64,000 bases of DNA. Origin: Sphingobacterium nematocida. GTDB lineage: Bacteria; Bacteroidota; Bacteroidia; Sphingobacteriales; Sphingobacteriaceae. Both the position numbers and the translations under genes were made by a program. The stretch is from the NCBI RefSeq assembly GCF_900168125.1, contig NZ_FUZF01000003.1, positions 1 to 64,000 on the forward strand, in the 5' to 3' direction. Shown here in pieces: positions 36,939 to 45,800 of the stretch. The notes under the pieces are model-generated. The model was not told the DNA's origin and did no database searches. It worked only from the letters and a program-made list of their open reading frames with translations. The first letter of the stretch is position 1, and each line of letters starts with the position of its first letter.

Positions 36939-37507
36939 GATCTTTTATTTTTCAGAGGGTTATCAATTATTGAATTTGTCAACATTATCCGCAACTGTTT
37001 CTTTGCTTCCGATAGATGCCAACGAGATGTTCCTTCACTTATTTCTAATTGCTCGGCAATCTCCTTATGAGAGTATCCATCAATGACAGAAAGATTAAAT
37101 ACAATTTGAGTTGCAACTGGTAATAGTCTGATAAGCTTTAAAACATCCTCGGCAAAGAGCTTATCCAGAACCGTAGGCTCCATAAAGACATCTTCATTGT
37201 TTTCTTGAATTTCAAAATGGTCAAATCGAGCTTCCTTTCGTCCTAAATCTATACATGACCTTACCATAATGGTGTTTATCCAAGCACCTAACTCTCCTTT
37301 CTTTGAATCGAAAGTACCAATATGCTGAAACACTTTTAGGAATCCTAAATTGAGTGCTTCCTGAGCCAACTCGTCTGACCTCAGATACCTAAAACATAAC
37401 CGCAGCATATCATCATAATAAAGCTTGTATAAAACTTCCTGGGCTTGGCGCTTATTGGCTTTACAGCCTTTCACTAGCTTGCTGTCCTTACTAAAAAAAA
37501 GATCCAT
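36935..37507 (-). CDS. ECF RNA polymerase sigma factor paired with the Dma-like protein
   Basis: A 190-residue ECF sigma factor. Region 2 (about 20-90) has KLYYDDMLRLCFRYLRSDELAQEALNLGFLKVFQHIGTFDSKKGELGAWINTIMVRSCIDLGRK in consecutive pieces; region 4 (about 115-175) has LIRLLPVATQIVFNLSVIDGYSHKEIAEQLEISEGTSRWHLSEAKKQLR. It differs from the FecI-like factor at 34407-35000 and overlaps the downstream membrane-spanning barrel gene by 4 bp (ATGA type). It is probably held by that protein until an envelope signal arrives. Its regulon cannot be told from here. Confidence 0.93.
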   Translation of the reverse strand: MDLFFSKDSKLVKGCKANKRQAQEVLYKLYYDDMLRLCFRYLRSDELAQEALNLGFLKVFQHIGTFDSKKGELGAWINTIMVRSCIDLGRKEARFDHFEIQENNEDVFMEPTVLDKLFAEDVLKLIRLLPVATQIVFNLSVIDGYSHKEIAEQLEISEGTSRWHLSEAKKQLRIMLTNSIIDNPLKNKRS

Positions 37508-37670
37508 TCATACGATTTAGCGACCAATTTCTAATTAACACTATAATAGTATTACGTAACGGTTCTATAAGATGTTGGGTAAAATTAAAAAAATATATTT
37601 CTACAAATAAATCCAAATTCCTCCAAACGTTTAGTTAATTATCTGCGTAATTATCATAAAGCATTATGAT

Positions 37671-38573
37671 ATGTCCTACAGAAACAGCTACAACAGACAC
37701 AATGAATGGTACGACAAACAGTTCCCTTCGGAAGATTCTAAAATTGAAGTCTATCAAAGAAGGAGAAATATAGAAAAAAACAGCCTAGCAAATTGGCTTC
37801 AAGATATTTTTTTTGAATGTTTATCTCCTCTATTGCACAAAAAAGACAAAGAATGGCTTACTGTAGGAGATGCTTATGGTTTTGACGCCGAGTACATATT
37901 AAACTCTAAAAATCAAGCTCTTGCCACAGACTTAAACACAAAATTCCTTAATATTGCACAACGAGAAGGGATAATTTCGGAATGCAAAGCCGAAAATGCA
38001 GAACAATTAAGCTTTGCAGACAATAGTTTTGATTATGTGCTGTGTAAAGAATCCTACCATCACTTTCCAAGACCTTACACGGCTGTATATGAAATGCTCC
38101 GTGTTGCTCAATCTGCCGTGGTTATTATGGAACCACAGGATCCCGTCTCAAAAATGCCTTTCCTGCTCTTCTTGAGCAATCTTTTGGCTACATATCCTAA
38201 CAGTTTACGAAAAATATGGAAAAATCAGTTCTCTTACGAACCAGTCGGCAATTTTGTTTATAAAGTATCGGAAAGAGAGTTTGAAAAGCTTGCTGCTGGC
38301 CTTGGTTTAAGATTGGTTGCTTTTAAAACAATAAACCCGAGCTTTTGGTTCAAGGGTGCTGAATATGTCTCGATGAAAAATAAAAAAAAACTATTCTTAC
38401 ATATTAAATTGAAAAAGACTATACTGGATTTCTTAGTAAAGATAAAATTTCTTCCGGCTCAAACATTGGTGTCTATTATATTTAAAATAGTACCAGACAA
38501 CGATACAATCAACTCACTAAAGAAAAATGGCTATCGTCTTGTTTATATACCTAAGAATCCTTATTTAACCTAA
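37671..38573 (+). CDS. Class I SAM-dependent methyltransferase
   Basis: A 300-residue protein with a Methyltransf_11-like core at about 60-165: WLTVGDAYGFDAEYIL stands at the SAM-binding motif I, ALATDLNTKFLNIAQREG at motif II, AENAEQLSFADNSFDYVLCKESYHHFPRPYTAVYEMLRV at motifs III-IV, and AVVIMEPQDPVS after it. Motif I has lost the usual GxGxG (GDAYGFDA). The C-terminal 120 residues are basic and of unknown role. Substrate unknown. Monocistronic, convergent with the AlkC-like gene. Confidence 0.85.
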   Translation: MSYRNSYNRHNEWYDKQFPSEDSKIEVYQRRRNIEKNSLANWLQDIFFECLSPLLHKKDKEWLTVGDAYGFDAEYILNSKNQALATDLNTKFLNIAQREGIISECKAENAEQLSFADNSFDYVLCKESYHHFPRPYTAVYEMLRVAQSAVVIMEPQDPVSKMPFLLFLSNLLATYPNSLRKIWKNQFSYEPVGNFVYKVSEREFEKLAAGLGLRLVAFKTINPSFWFKGAEYVSMKNKKKLFLHIKLKKTILDFLVKIKFLPAQTLVSIIFKIVPDNDTINSLKKNGYRLVYIPKNPYLT

Positions 38574-38606
38574 ACTCACGATAGCCGTCTATGTCTTTTT
38601 TTTTAA

Positions 38607-39407
38607 CTATTTATTTAAAGTCCTTAGTGCTTTCTTTAAAATGTAATGGGTCTCTTTTGATTTACTTTGAGCACCCCAACGTTCACACACCTCTTTTACA
38701 AAATGAGGACTCGATTTACTCGCGTCATTGAGCCAATTTCCGACACTATCCTGTACATATCGCGATGGATCGGATTTTAACACATCCAAGATCGGTAACC
38801 CTAAGACTGGTTGCTGTTTTAATTCCTCAATATGCTTGCTCCAGACACCACATGGCCTCGTCGCTTCGCTAGCAAACCGCCTAACATTATCATCAGGATC
38901 CAATATCCATTCTGAAAGAAGAGAAATGCTTTCTTTTAAATTGGCAATAATCGACTCACGTACGACCATCCAACTTATTTCACGAACTCCAAAATGTCCA
39001 TCGGCCGCAAAAGGGCGAATCTGTACAAGCATCTCGCCTATATTCAAATTTTTATTTTTCCCGATACTATATGCGGCCCAACACCGAACTAAATCGGATC
39101 GATGCTGGGATAAGTGGGAAAGAAAAAGGCTATCGCTATTTTGCGTTGCGTGTAGATAAAGCTCGTAGCCTATCGTCGCATTTACTGTATTTGTAGTTTC
39201 TTTCTTCAGTTGATTTATCTTATGTAAAACAGGCTCTAGATACTCGGTACGATTACTTTCTTGAAGCATATGCCTGAGTAGTTCTTTCTTATCCACGGCC
39301 AACCATTCCACCAGGTTGGCGGTTTCCATTTCACCACGATTTAAACGATTCAGAACATCCTCTGGAATGTCATTTACACGCCTGGCCCCCCTTCTGGTTT
39401 CGCTCAT
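38607..39407 (-). CDS. AlkC-like DNA alkylation repair protein (HEAT-like repeats)
   Basis: A 266-residue helical-repeat protein. The blocks ILDPDDNVRRFASEATRPCGVWSKHIEEL and LPILDVLKSDPSRYVQDSVGNWLNDASKSSPHFVKEVCERW match the AlkC/AlkD HEAT-like glycosylase family, where the Trp/Asp positions on the concave face contact damaged DNA. AlkC family members remove 3-methyladenine. The usual 'RPRLPWA' motif reads RPCGVWSK here, so activity should be tested before being assumed. The start overlaps the end of the peroxiredoxin gene by one base, so the two form an operon; this couples DNA and oxidant damage responses. Confidence 0.8.
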   Translation of the reverse strand: MSETRRGARRVNDIPEDVLNRLNRGEMETANLVEWLAVDKKELLRHMLQESNRTEYLEPVLHKINQLKKETTNTVNATIGYELYLHATQNSDSLFLSHLSQHRSDLVRCWAAYSIGKNKNLNIGEMLVQIRPFAADGHFGVREISWMVVRESIIANLKESISLLSEWILDPDDNVRRFASEATRPCGVWSKHIEELKQQPVLGLPILDVLKSDPSRYVQDSVGNWLNDASKSSPHFVKEVCERWGAQSKSKETHYILKKALRTLNK

Positions 39408-40045
39408 TACAATTGTTCAATAAGTTCTTCTATATCTAACCGATTCATGTAATTACTGTCTACAAATTTGTAAACAATACTATAATCTGTGTCAACTACA
39501 AACACAGCAGGAACAGGTAATTCATTATTTTCATTCGCATTGAACATAGAAAGGTTTATACCTAAGCTATTGTATACTGATACTGCGTATTCTTGGAGTT
39601 GAAAAGAAATACCGAGCATTTGGGCTAGCTTATTATCTTTATCTGTCAGTAATTCAAATTCAAGATTGTGATTTCCCATTAATTCTTGATTATAATGAGA
39701 TAACTGTGGAGAAACTCCTACAAGACTCACCTTTCTATCATCGAGCTCTTTTAAACGAGCTTGCAGCGCTTGTAACTCAAGATTACAATAAGGACACCAG
39801 CTACCACGAAAGAAAGCTACAATTACCTTCCCCCTTTTTAATAGTCCATCTAATTCTATCGTCTTATTTTTCCAATTAGTCAAACTAAAATTTGGAAACT
39901 TCTGCCCAAGTTGCGCGCTAGTTTCTGCTATATTCTGCTTTTTCAAATCTTCAATCGATTGTTCAAAAACTTCAACGATATTCGATGGAAGCTGACTCGC
40001 AAGAGCTTCGTTTAATTCGTCAATTTGTTGCTTTAATTTTTTCAT
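39407..40045 (-). CDS. Peroxiredoxin-like (AhpC/TSA) protein
   Basis: A 212-residue thioredoxin-fold protein. An N-terminal helical extension of about 40 residues (KKLKQQIDELNEALASQL) precedes the AhpC/TSA domain. The active site is WCPYC with Cys84 and Cys87 inside VIVAFFRGSWCPYCNLELQALQ, typical of the peroxiredoxin-like/redoxin family. Further hallmarks are LVGVSPQ and PVPAVFVVDTDYSIVYKFVDSNYMNR. It probably reduces peroxides or acts as a thiol oxidoreductase. It is first in an operon with the AlkC-like gene and divergent from an HxlR regulator, a thiol-sensing family; this suggests redox control. Confidence 0.88.
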   Translation of the reverse strand: MKKLKQQIDELNEALASQLPSNIVEVFEQSIEDLKKQNIAETSAQLGQKFPNFSLTNWKNKTIELDGLLKRGKVIVAFFRGSWCPYCNLELQALQARLKELDDRKVSLVGVSPQLSHYNQELMGNHNLEFELLTDKDNKLAQMLGISFQLQEYAVSVYNSLGINLSMFNANENNELPVPAVFVVDTDYSIVYKFVDSNYMNRLDIEELIEQL

Positions 40046-40274
40046 ATTAACCTTTTTATTTCATGAGCTTGTTGGCTCTATTTCATTTTTAATTGTTATT
40101 AACTCCGCGCCATTTATCGAAATGGAATATGTAAATTACATCCATTGCTCACCGCACCGTTCCGCTGGAAGAATATTTTGTATTTTTGTTTGTTATTTTT
40201 GCAAAGGTTTGAAAGTATTCTGAGAACTACAATACCGCATATAATTAGCCCTATGGGGCAAAAAAGTCACTCTT

Positions 40275-40619
40275 ATGAAATTAAAGCAACAGGCTATAGA
40301 AGAAAAAATATGTCCATTAGAATTTGCTGTTAATGCCATCAGTGGAAAATGGAAAATCCCAATAGTATGGCGTATAAACGAAGGTGAAAAAAGACCTAGC
40401 GAAATGTTAAGAGGAATCGCGAAAGTAGATAGAAGAGTCTTAAATCAGCATCTAAAAGAGATGGAGCAAGATGGAATTTTGACCAAGAAAATTTTTAATG
40501 AGCTCCCCCCACGAGTGGAGTACTCTCTTACACCACTTGGACAAAGTTTAGTAGATGTATTATGGAATTTAAATGACTGGGGAAAAGTTTTATTAGATAC
40601 AAAAAAGTCCCAAACATAA
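40275..40619 (+). CDS. HxlR-family winged-helix regulator
   Basis: A 114-residue regulator. The conserved Cys13 in KICPLEFAVNAISGKWKIPIVWRI is the redox-sensing position of HxlR/HypR/YodB-type proteins; RPSEMLRGIAKVDRRVLNQHLKEMEQDGILTKKIF is the winged-helix recognition region and PPRVEYSLTPLGQSL the wing. It is divergent from the peroxiredoxin-AlkC operon, 230 bp away, and probably controls it in response to electrophiles or oxidants. The frame can begin further upstream with weaker starts; the ATG at 40275 gives the standard family N-terminus. Confidence 0.92.
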   Translation: MKLKQQAIEEKICPLEFAVNAISGKWKIPIVWRINEGEKRPSEMLRGIAKVDRRVLNQHLKEMEQDGILTKKIFNELPPRVEYSLTPLGQSLVDVLWNLNDWGKVLLDTKKSQT

Positions 40620-40670
40620 CCTTGATTCTAGAATCGAACCCAAGGGTTCAATTACTAGGAGATAAAAACA

Positions 40671-40701
40671 AAAAAAGCAACTCTTTTGAAGTTGCTTTTT
40701 T
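40671..40701. terminator. Bidirectional terminator between HxlR and tRNA-Lys copy 2
   Basis: Perfect 12-bp stem AAAAAAGCAACT (40671-40682) / AGTTGCTTTTTT (40690-40701), 7-nt loop. It serves the tRNA on the minus strand and the HxlR gene on the plus strand. Confidence 0.85.
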
Positions 40702-40821
40702 GTGATCCCGCTGGGATTCGAACCCAGGACCCATACATTAAAAGTGTATTGCTCTACCAGCTGAGCTACGGAATCTTAATTCTTTATTTGAATTACCCTT
40801 CGTTGTTTGAAGTGCTGCAAA
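40696..40821 (-). repeat. Direct repeat copy 2 (tRNA-Lys plus upstream region)
   Basis: About 126 bp matching 35465-35587 in the same orientation, with three substitutions and one 3-bp insertion outside the tRNA. See copy 1. Confidence 0.85.
40703..40775 (-). tRNA. tRNA-Lys (anticodon UUU), copy 2
   Basis: Sequence identical over all 73 nt to the tRNA-Lys at 35472-35544: acceptor GATTCCG/CGGGATC, anticodon TTT in CTTTTAA, discriminator A, no encoded CCA. Preceded by a perfect promoter and followed by its own hairpin terminator. Confidence 0.96.
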
Positions 40822-40848
40822 AGTAGGCATTTTGATTGTTTTTGCAAA
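40818..40848 (-). promoter_or_regulatory. Promoter of tRNA-Lys copy 2 (perfect consensus)
   Basis: On the minus strand TTTG (40845-40848), exactly 19 bp, TACTTTTG (40818-40825). Both elements match the Bacteroidota consensus without mismatch. Confidence 0.85.
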
Positions 40849-40907
40849 TATTTATCTACTTTTTTTATCAACTTATCTAAAAACAACTCATTATTAAGCT
40901 TTTATTT

Positions 40908-41909
40908 TTAACCTTCATTAATTGCTTTCCATAACATATCCTTCAAAGGAAGAATATTCTTGTTCGCTACAGAAGATATAAAAATATAGGGGATATCTTT
41001 TGGCAATTGAGCCTTCATTTCTTCTTCCAATTCTTCATCCAACATATCTGACTTGGTTATTGCCAATAATCTCGGTTTCACCAAAAGTTCATCATTATAA
41101 GAAGTCAATTCATTTAGAAGAATATTATATTCCTCTTCAATAGTACGATCGGTATCTGCTGGAACCATAAACAGAAGTACAGAATTGCGTTCGATATGTC
41201 TTAGAAATCTAATTCCTAGACCCTTCCCTTCTGATGCCCCTTCAATTATACCAGGAATGTCTGCCATAACAAAAGATTTGTTATCGCGATAACCGACGAT
41301 ACCTAAATTAGGCACTAGTGTCGTAAAAGGATAATTTGCGATTTCAGGCTTCGCTGCCGAAACAACAGATAATAGCGTAGATTTACCTGCATTTGGAAAC
41401 CCAACTAAACCAACATCTGCTAGAACTTTAAGCTCGAGAATCACCCATTGTTCAATCCCTGGTAGTCCGGGTTGGGAGAATCGCGGTGTCTGTTGTGTAG
41501 AAGACTTGAAATGCCAGTTTCCCAAACCACCTTTTCCTCCTGCCGTAAGAATTTTCGTCTCTCCTTCCTCCGTAATTTCAAAAAGGATTTCACCTGTCTC
41601 TGCATCTTTAGCAACTGTACCCAAAGGTACTTCAAGAACTTCGTCGTTTCCGTTTGCACCGGTTCTTAGCGCAGAACCACCTGGTCCACCAGATTCGGCA
41701 ATAATATGCTTTCTAAACTTCAGGTGTAATAACGTCCAGTGCTGCGTCGACCCTTTGAGGATAATATGTCCCCCTCGTCCACCATCGCCACCATCTGGGC
41801 CGCCCTTGGCCGTGAATTTGTCCCGATGCAAATGCGAAGAACCAGCCCCTCCATGCCCTGACCTACAACACACCTTTACATAGTCAACAAAATTAGAACC
41901 CTGAGCCAT
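40908..41909 (-). CDS. obgE: GTPase Obg
   Basis: Essential GTPase involved in large ribosomal subunit maturation and stress response. The 333 residues contain the glycine-rich Obg domain (1-158; [21 protein letters not shown]), the G1 P-loop GFPNAGKST at 160-168, switch [15 protein letters not shown]3 [18 protein letters not shown]4 ITKSD and G5 near FISSVAN. The C-terminal OCT domain found in Firmicutes is absent, which is normal in Bacteroidota. It follows adk by 18 bp and is probably co-transcribed with it. Confidence 0.97.
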   Translation of the reverse strand: MAQGSNFVDYVKVCCRSGHGGAGSSHLHRDKFTAKGGPDGGDGGRGGHIILKGSTQHWTLLHLKFRKHIIAESGGPGGSALRTGANGNDEVLEVPLGTVAKDAETGEILFEITEEGETKILTAGGKGGLGNWHFKSSTQQTPRFSQPGLPGIEQWVILELKVLADVGLVGFPNAGKSTLLSVVSAAKPEIANYPFTTLVPNLGIVGYRDNKSFVMADIPGIIEGASEGKGLGIRFLRHIERNSVLLFMVPADTDRTIEEEYNILLNELTSYNDELLVKPRLLAITKSDMLDEELEEEMKAQLPKDIPYIFISSVANKNILPLKDMLWKAINEG

Positions 41910-41927
41910 AAAATTATCTATAAAAAA

Positions 41928-42503
41928 TTAAGCGATATAACTATCGATCACCTGAGATAACTCCGAGAAAATAGTATCGATATCACCAATACCATTTACT
42001 TTAGAGAGTTTATTCTGAGCCTCATAATAAGGCAGAACATGTATTGTCTTTCCGAAATATTCTTCAATACGTTTTTTCAACTTATCAGCAGCATCATCTG
42101 CACGACCAGAAATCTCCTGACGCTTAGCGATACGTTGTGTTAACTCTTCTTCATTAACATCTAATGCTATAACTCCAGATATAGCGCTATTATTATCTAC
42201 TAAAAATTGATCTAATGCTTCTGCTTGTGCAACTGTACGTGGAAAACCGTCGAAGATAAATCCTTTTGCTTCTGGATTCTTTTTGATCTCCTCTTCTAAC
42301 ATCGCAATCGTGATAGAATCAGGAACTAAATTTCCTTCTGCAATCATCTGACTTACTTGTTTACCTAAATCAGTCTGATTTTTAATATGTGCACGAAAAA
42401 GATCTCCTGTAGAGATATGCACAAGATTATATTTACTAATTAGTTTTTCTGATTGTGTACCCTTTCCTGCTCCTGGAGGACCGAATAATACAAGGTTTAG
42501 CAT
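41928..42503 (-). CDS. adk: Adenylate kinase
   Basis: Catalyses ATP + AMP = 2 ADP. It has 191 residues, the short form without a zinc/long LID insert, as is usual in Bacteroidota. P-loop GPPGAGKGT at 8-16, AMP-binding STGDLFRAHI and FIFDGFPRTVAQAEALD, and LID RQEISGRADD. It lies upstream of obgE in a two-gene operon. A possible -7 element, TATTTTTG (42526-42533, minus strand), lies 23 bp before the ATG at the edge of the tRNA-Arg terminator. Confidence 0.97.
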   Translation of the reverse strand: MLNLVLFGPPGAGKGTQSEKLISKYNLVHISTGDLFRAHIKNQTDLGKQVSQMIAEGNLVPDSITIAMLEEEIKKNPEAKGFIFDGFPRTVAQAEALDQFLVDNNSAISGVIALDVNEEELTQRIAKRQEISGRADDAADKLKKRIEEYFGKTIHVLPYYEAQNKLSKVNGIGDIDTIFSELSQVIDSYIA

Positions 42504-42532
42504 AGTGTTGAGTAATTTTTGGTGACAAAAAT

Positions 42533-42565
42533 AAAAGCCTAATTCGTTAAGAGAATTAGGCTTTT
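42533..42565. terminator. Terminator of tRNA-Arg
   Basis: Perfect 13-bp stem AAAAGCCTAATTC (42533-42545) / GAATTAGGCTTTT (42553-42565), 7-nt loop, followed on the minus strand by a U-rich run. It lies 14 nt after the tRNA 3' end and just before adk. Confidence 0.88.
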
Positions 42566-42578
42566 CAGTTAACTAATG

Positions 42579-42652
42579 TGCGCACCAAGGGAGTCGAACC
42601 CCTAACCTTCTGATTCGTAGTCAGATGCTCTATCCAATTGAGCTAGGAGCGC
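42579..42652 (-). tRNA. tRNA-Arg (anticodon ACG)
   Basis: A 74-nt minus-strand cloverleaf: acceptor GCGCTCC, D-arm GCTCAATTGGATAGAGC, anticodon stem TCTGA/TCAGA around CTACGAA (anticodon ACG), T-arm AGGGG-TTCGACT-CCCTT, 3' acceptor strand GGTGCGC and discriminator A. Six of the seven acceptor pairs form; position 5-68 is a U-U mismatch. No CCA is encoded. Confidence 0.94.
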
Positions 42653-42698
42653 AGCGACCATCACTTCTTTAGGTATAGCCTATTTCGTTTTGGTGATG

Positions 42699-42729
42699 CA
42701 AATATAGAGATTTAAAAACTTTATCCAAA
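42699..42729 (-). promoter_or_regulatory. Promoter of tRNA-Arg (perfect consensus)
   Basis: On the minus strand TTTG (42726-42729), exactly 19 bp, TATATTTG (42699-42706), matching the consensus fully. Start about 40 nt upstream of the mature tRNA. Confidence 0.85.
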
Positions 42730-42780
42730 CATTTTTCCTAGGTTATTCGCAAAAAGGGCACATTTTTCTTCTAAGCCGCT

Positions 42781-42817
42781 AAAAAAAGGAAAGCGGGAGG
42801 ACTTCACATCCTCCCGC
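42781..42817 (-). terminator. Terminator of the TetR-TolC-adaptor-RND operon
   Basis: GC-rich 9-bp stem GCGGGAGGA (42793-42801) / TCCTCCCGC (42809-42817), 7-nt loop. On the minus strand it is followed by TTTCC and a T-run. It lies 24 bp after the RND stop codon. Confidence 0.88.
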
Positions 42818-42840
42818 CCTACCTACGAAACCAGTGACTA

Positions 42841-45800
42841 CTAATGCTTTACATCCATCTCATCGACATAATCTTCATTTGGCACGTAATCTGCCACGAT
42901 TAATTCTTTATAATTAACATCTTGACCTTTGCCAAAGCGTCTTTGTAAGCTATCAAAAATTGAATAGACTACTGGCACTACAACCAGTGTCAAGAACATT
43001 GAAGACAATAGACCTCCAATAATTACAATGGCTAATCCTCTATTGGTATCGGCAATACCCCCTGTCGCCATCGCAATAGGAATCATACCAAACACCATGG
43101 CAATCGTTGTCATTAATATTGGACGAAGACGAGCATGGTTTGCAGCAACCAAGGCGTCATGTGTAGTCGCTCCAGCTGCCTTCTTATGATTTGCGAAATC
43201 CACCAATAAAATTGCATTCTTCGCCACCAAACCAATCAACATGATAATACCTAGAATCGTAAAAATATTTAACGTTTGATTCGTCAGTGCCAACAATAAT
43301 AAAGCTCCAATAAATGATAGCGGTATCGAGAACAAGACTACAAATGGTGTTGCAAAGTTATCATACAAGGCAACCATTACAAGATAAACCAATATAATCG
43401 AAGCTAACAACGCAACTCCTAATGTACCGAATCCTTCTTCTTGATTCTCCATATTACCACCCCACATCGTATCTACACCTGTTTTCTTCTCTAACTTATC
43501 AAACTCTCTTTTCCATTCTTCGGATACAGTACCTGCTGGACGTCCAATGACCTGTGCTTTGACAGCCACTGACGGGGTCTTGTCACGACGCTCTAACAAA
43601 GTAGGGCCCGAACCGTAAGAAATGTCCGCAAACTGTTCCAAAGTAACAGAAGCTCCTTGATTGTTGATAAACTTCAACTTACGCACATCGTCTATACTAG
43701 CCCTTCCTTTATCATCAAACTGTATATTGATATCATACTCGTTGTCGCCTGCGCGGAATTTATTATCGGTATTTCCTGAGAACGCAACCTGCATCGTACT
43801 ACCTACTGTAGCTACATTCAACCCTAGGGAAGTCATTTTATCACGATCTACTTTGACATTAATTTCTGGGTTACCCGCTTCAGAAGACAATCTAACCTGA
43901 GACGACCCTGGTATCTTCTTCAAAATATCAGCCGCTTTATTCGCAAAATCCAAAGCATCCTCCATCGAAGTACCAATCACGGTTAAGTGTACCGGAGCCT
44001 GCTCAGCTCCCATAAGCCCCATATTGACTGTACGTACAATTGCACCAATTAATTCATTCTCTAATTCACGTTTTAACTCTGCGGAATATACTTTAGAATT
44101 TAACACCCCAACATATTCGTCTTTTAAGATCACGTGAATCTCTGATTTGTACCTAGATCCTGATACACCTCCCATACCACCATCACTAGACTGTCCTACT
44201 GTGGTAATCAATCTTTTCACTTCAGGTTTTGACGCGATTAGATTTTCTGCGCGCTGTGTTAACTGGTTGGTTGTCTCTAATGAAGCATCTTTTTCTAACT
44301 CTAGCTGTATCATAAACTCCCCTTTATCATTTGCAGGGAAAAAGTCTCCTCCAATATAACCTAAGATCGGTAATGATAATGAGGCAAAGAATAACGTAAC
44401 AGCTATCACCAAAGTGATAATTTTATTACCTCTGGTTCGCAAAGACCATTTTAAGATATCGGAGATCCAATGCGTGAATTTGGAAAGACCTCTTTCAAAT
44501 CCTAAGATAATCCGTCCAAAGAAAGAACTTGAATTAATATGTTCTAATCTACCAAAGCGAGAATACAACCAAGGCACTACGGTGAATGAAACTAGTAAAG
44601 ATAGTCCTGTGGCAATGATAACTGTAACACAAAATTGAGCCAAAATATTAGCCACCAAACCTGTAGACATCGCTATTGGCAAAAACACAACCACAATTAC
44701 TAACGTAATCGCCGTTACGGTAAATCCAATCTCTGCAGCACCATCATATGCTGCACGCACCTTGTTTTTACCCATCTCCATATGGCGGTGGACATTCTCG
44801 ATTACAACGATAGCATCATCGACCAAAATACCCACCACTAGAGACAATCCCAATAAAGACATCAAATTTAAGGTGTAACCCATAAAGTAAAACCCAATAA
44901 AGGTTGCCACCAGAGACAAAGGAATCGCTACCATCGTAATAGCCGCATTACGCAAACTATGCAAGAAGAATAGCATGATGAAACCTACCAATATGACGGC
45001 TACTACTAAATCTTTCATTACGTGATTGGCCGAGTCCAAAGTATACTCACTGGAGTCATTCGCAACCAGAACCTGTATACCTTCTTTCGCATAATCTTTT
45101 TCAATCCCCTTAATGACATTGCCCTCTTTATCTTTTGTTGATATTGTCGCCTGAACCAACTTAGACACGGCTACAGCATTCGCATCTGATTGCTTATACA
45201 CCTGCATCAAGATCGTGTTTTTCCGATCTAACCTTGCCACTTTTTCGATCTCGGCTACCCCATCTTGAATATCTGCAATATCACGAAGAAAAATAGTCAC
45301 TCCTGCAGGGGTGGTGATAGGTAGATTACGCAATTCTTCAACCGAACTAACCTTACCAGCTAGACGAATAGTATTACGCTTTTCACTGGATTGCACACTA
45401 CCGGTAGGGAAATCCATATTGGACGCACCAATAACCTGTTGAATCTGCGAAATACTCAAGCCGTAACCTTCTAGTTTCTCCGGATCCACCTTCACCTGTA
45501 TCTCACGCTCTTCACCACCGATCATATCAACCTTAGCTACACCATTGATACGAGCAAAAACAGGCTGTATTTTTTTGTCTAATAAATCATACAATTCCTT
45601 CTCAGATAAACTAGAAGTAACTGCTAAACTCATGATTGGCATATCGTCCAACGAGAATTTATTCAAGATCGGAGGATCGACATCGTCAGGCAAATCATTC
45701 AAAATGGAATTGATCTTACGCTGTGCATCCGTGAGCAAAAAGTTAACATCGGCTTCATCATTTAATGTCACAGCTACTACTGAGACACTTTCCATGGATG

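Noticed and set aside
35545..40702. Classical integrative genomic island at tRNA-Lys
   Set aside because: No integrase, excisionase or mobility gene lies between the tRNA copies, and the repeat includes the tRNA upstream region rather than a short 3' attachment core; kept as a direct-repeat-bounded segment only.
41506..41883. 125-codon Pro/Cys-rich frame on the plus strand
   Set aside because: Antisense to the Gly-rich Obg domain, which explains the proline runs; no coding character.
40908..42503. Toxin-antitoxin or phage module between the tRNA genes
   Set aside because: The genes are clearly the housekeeping obgE and adk.
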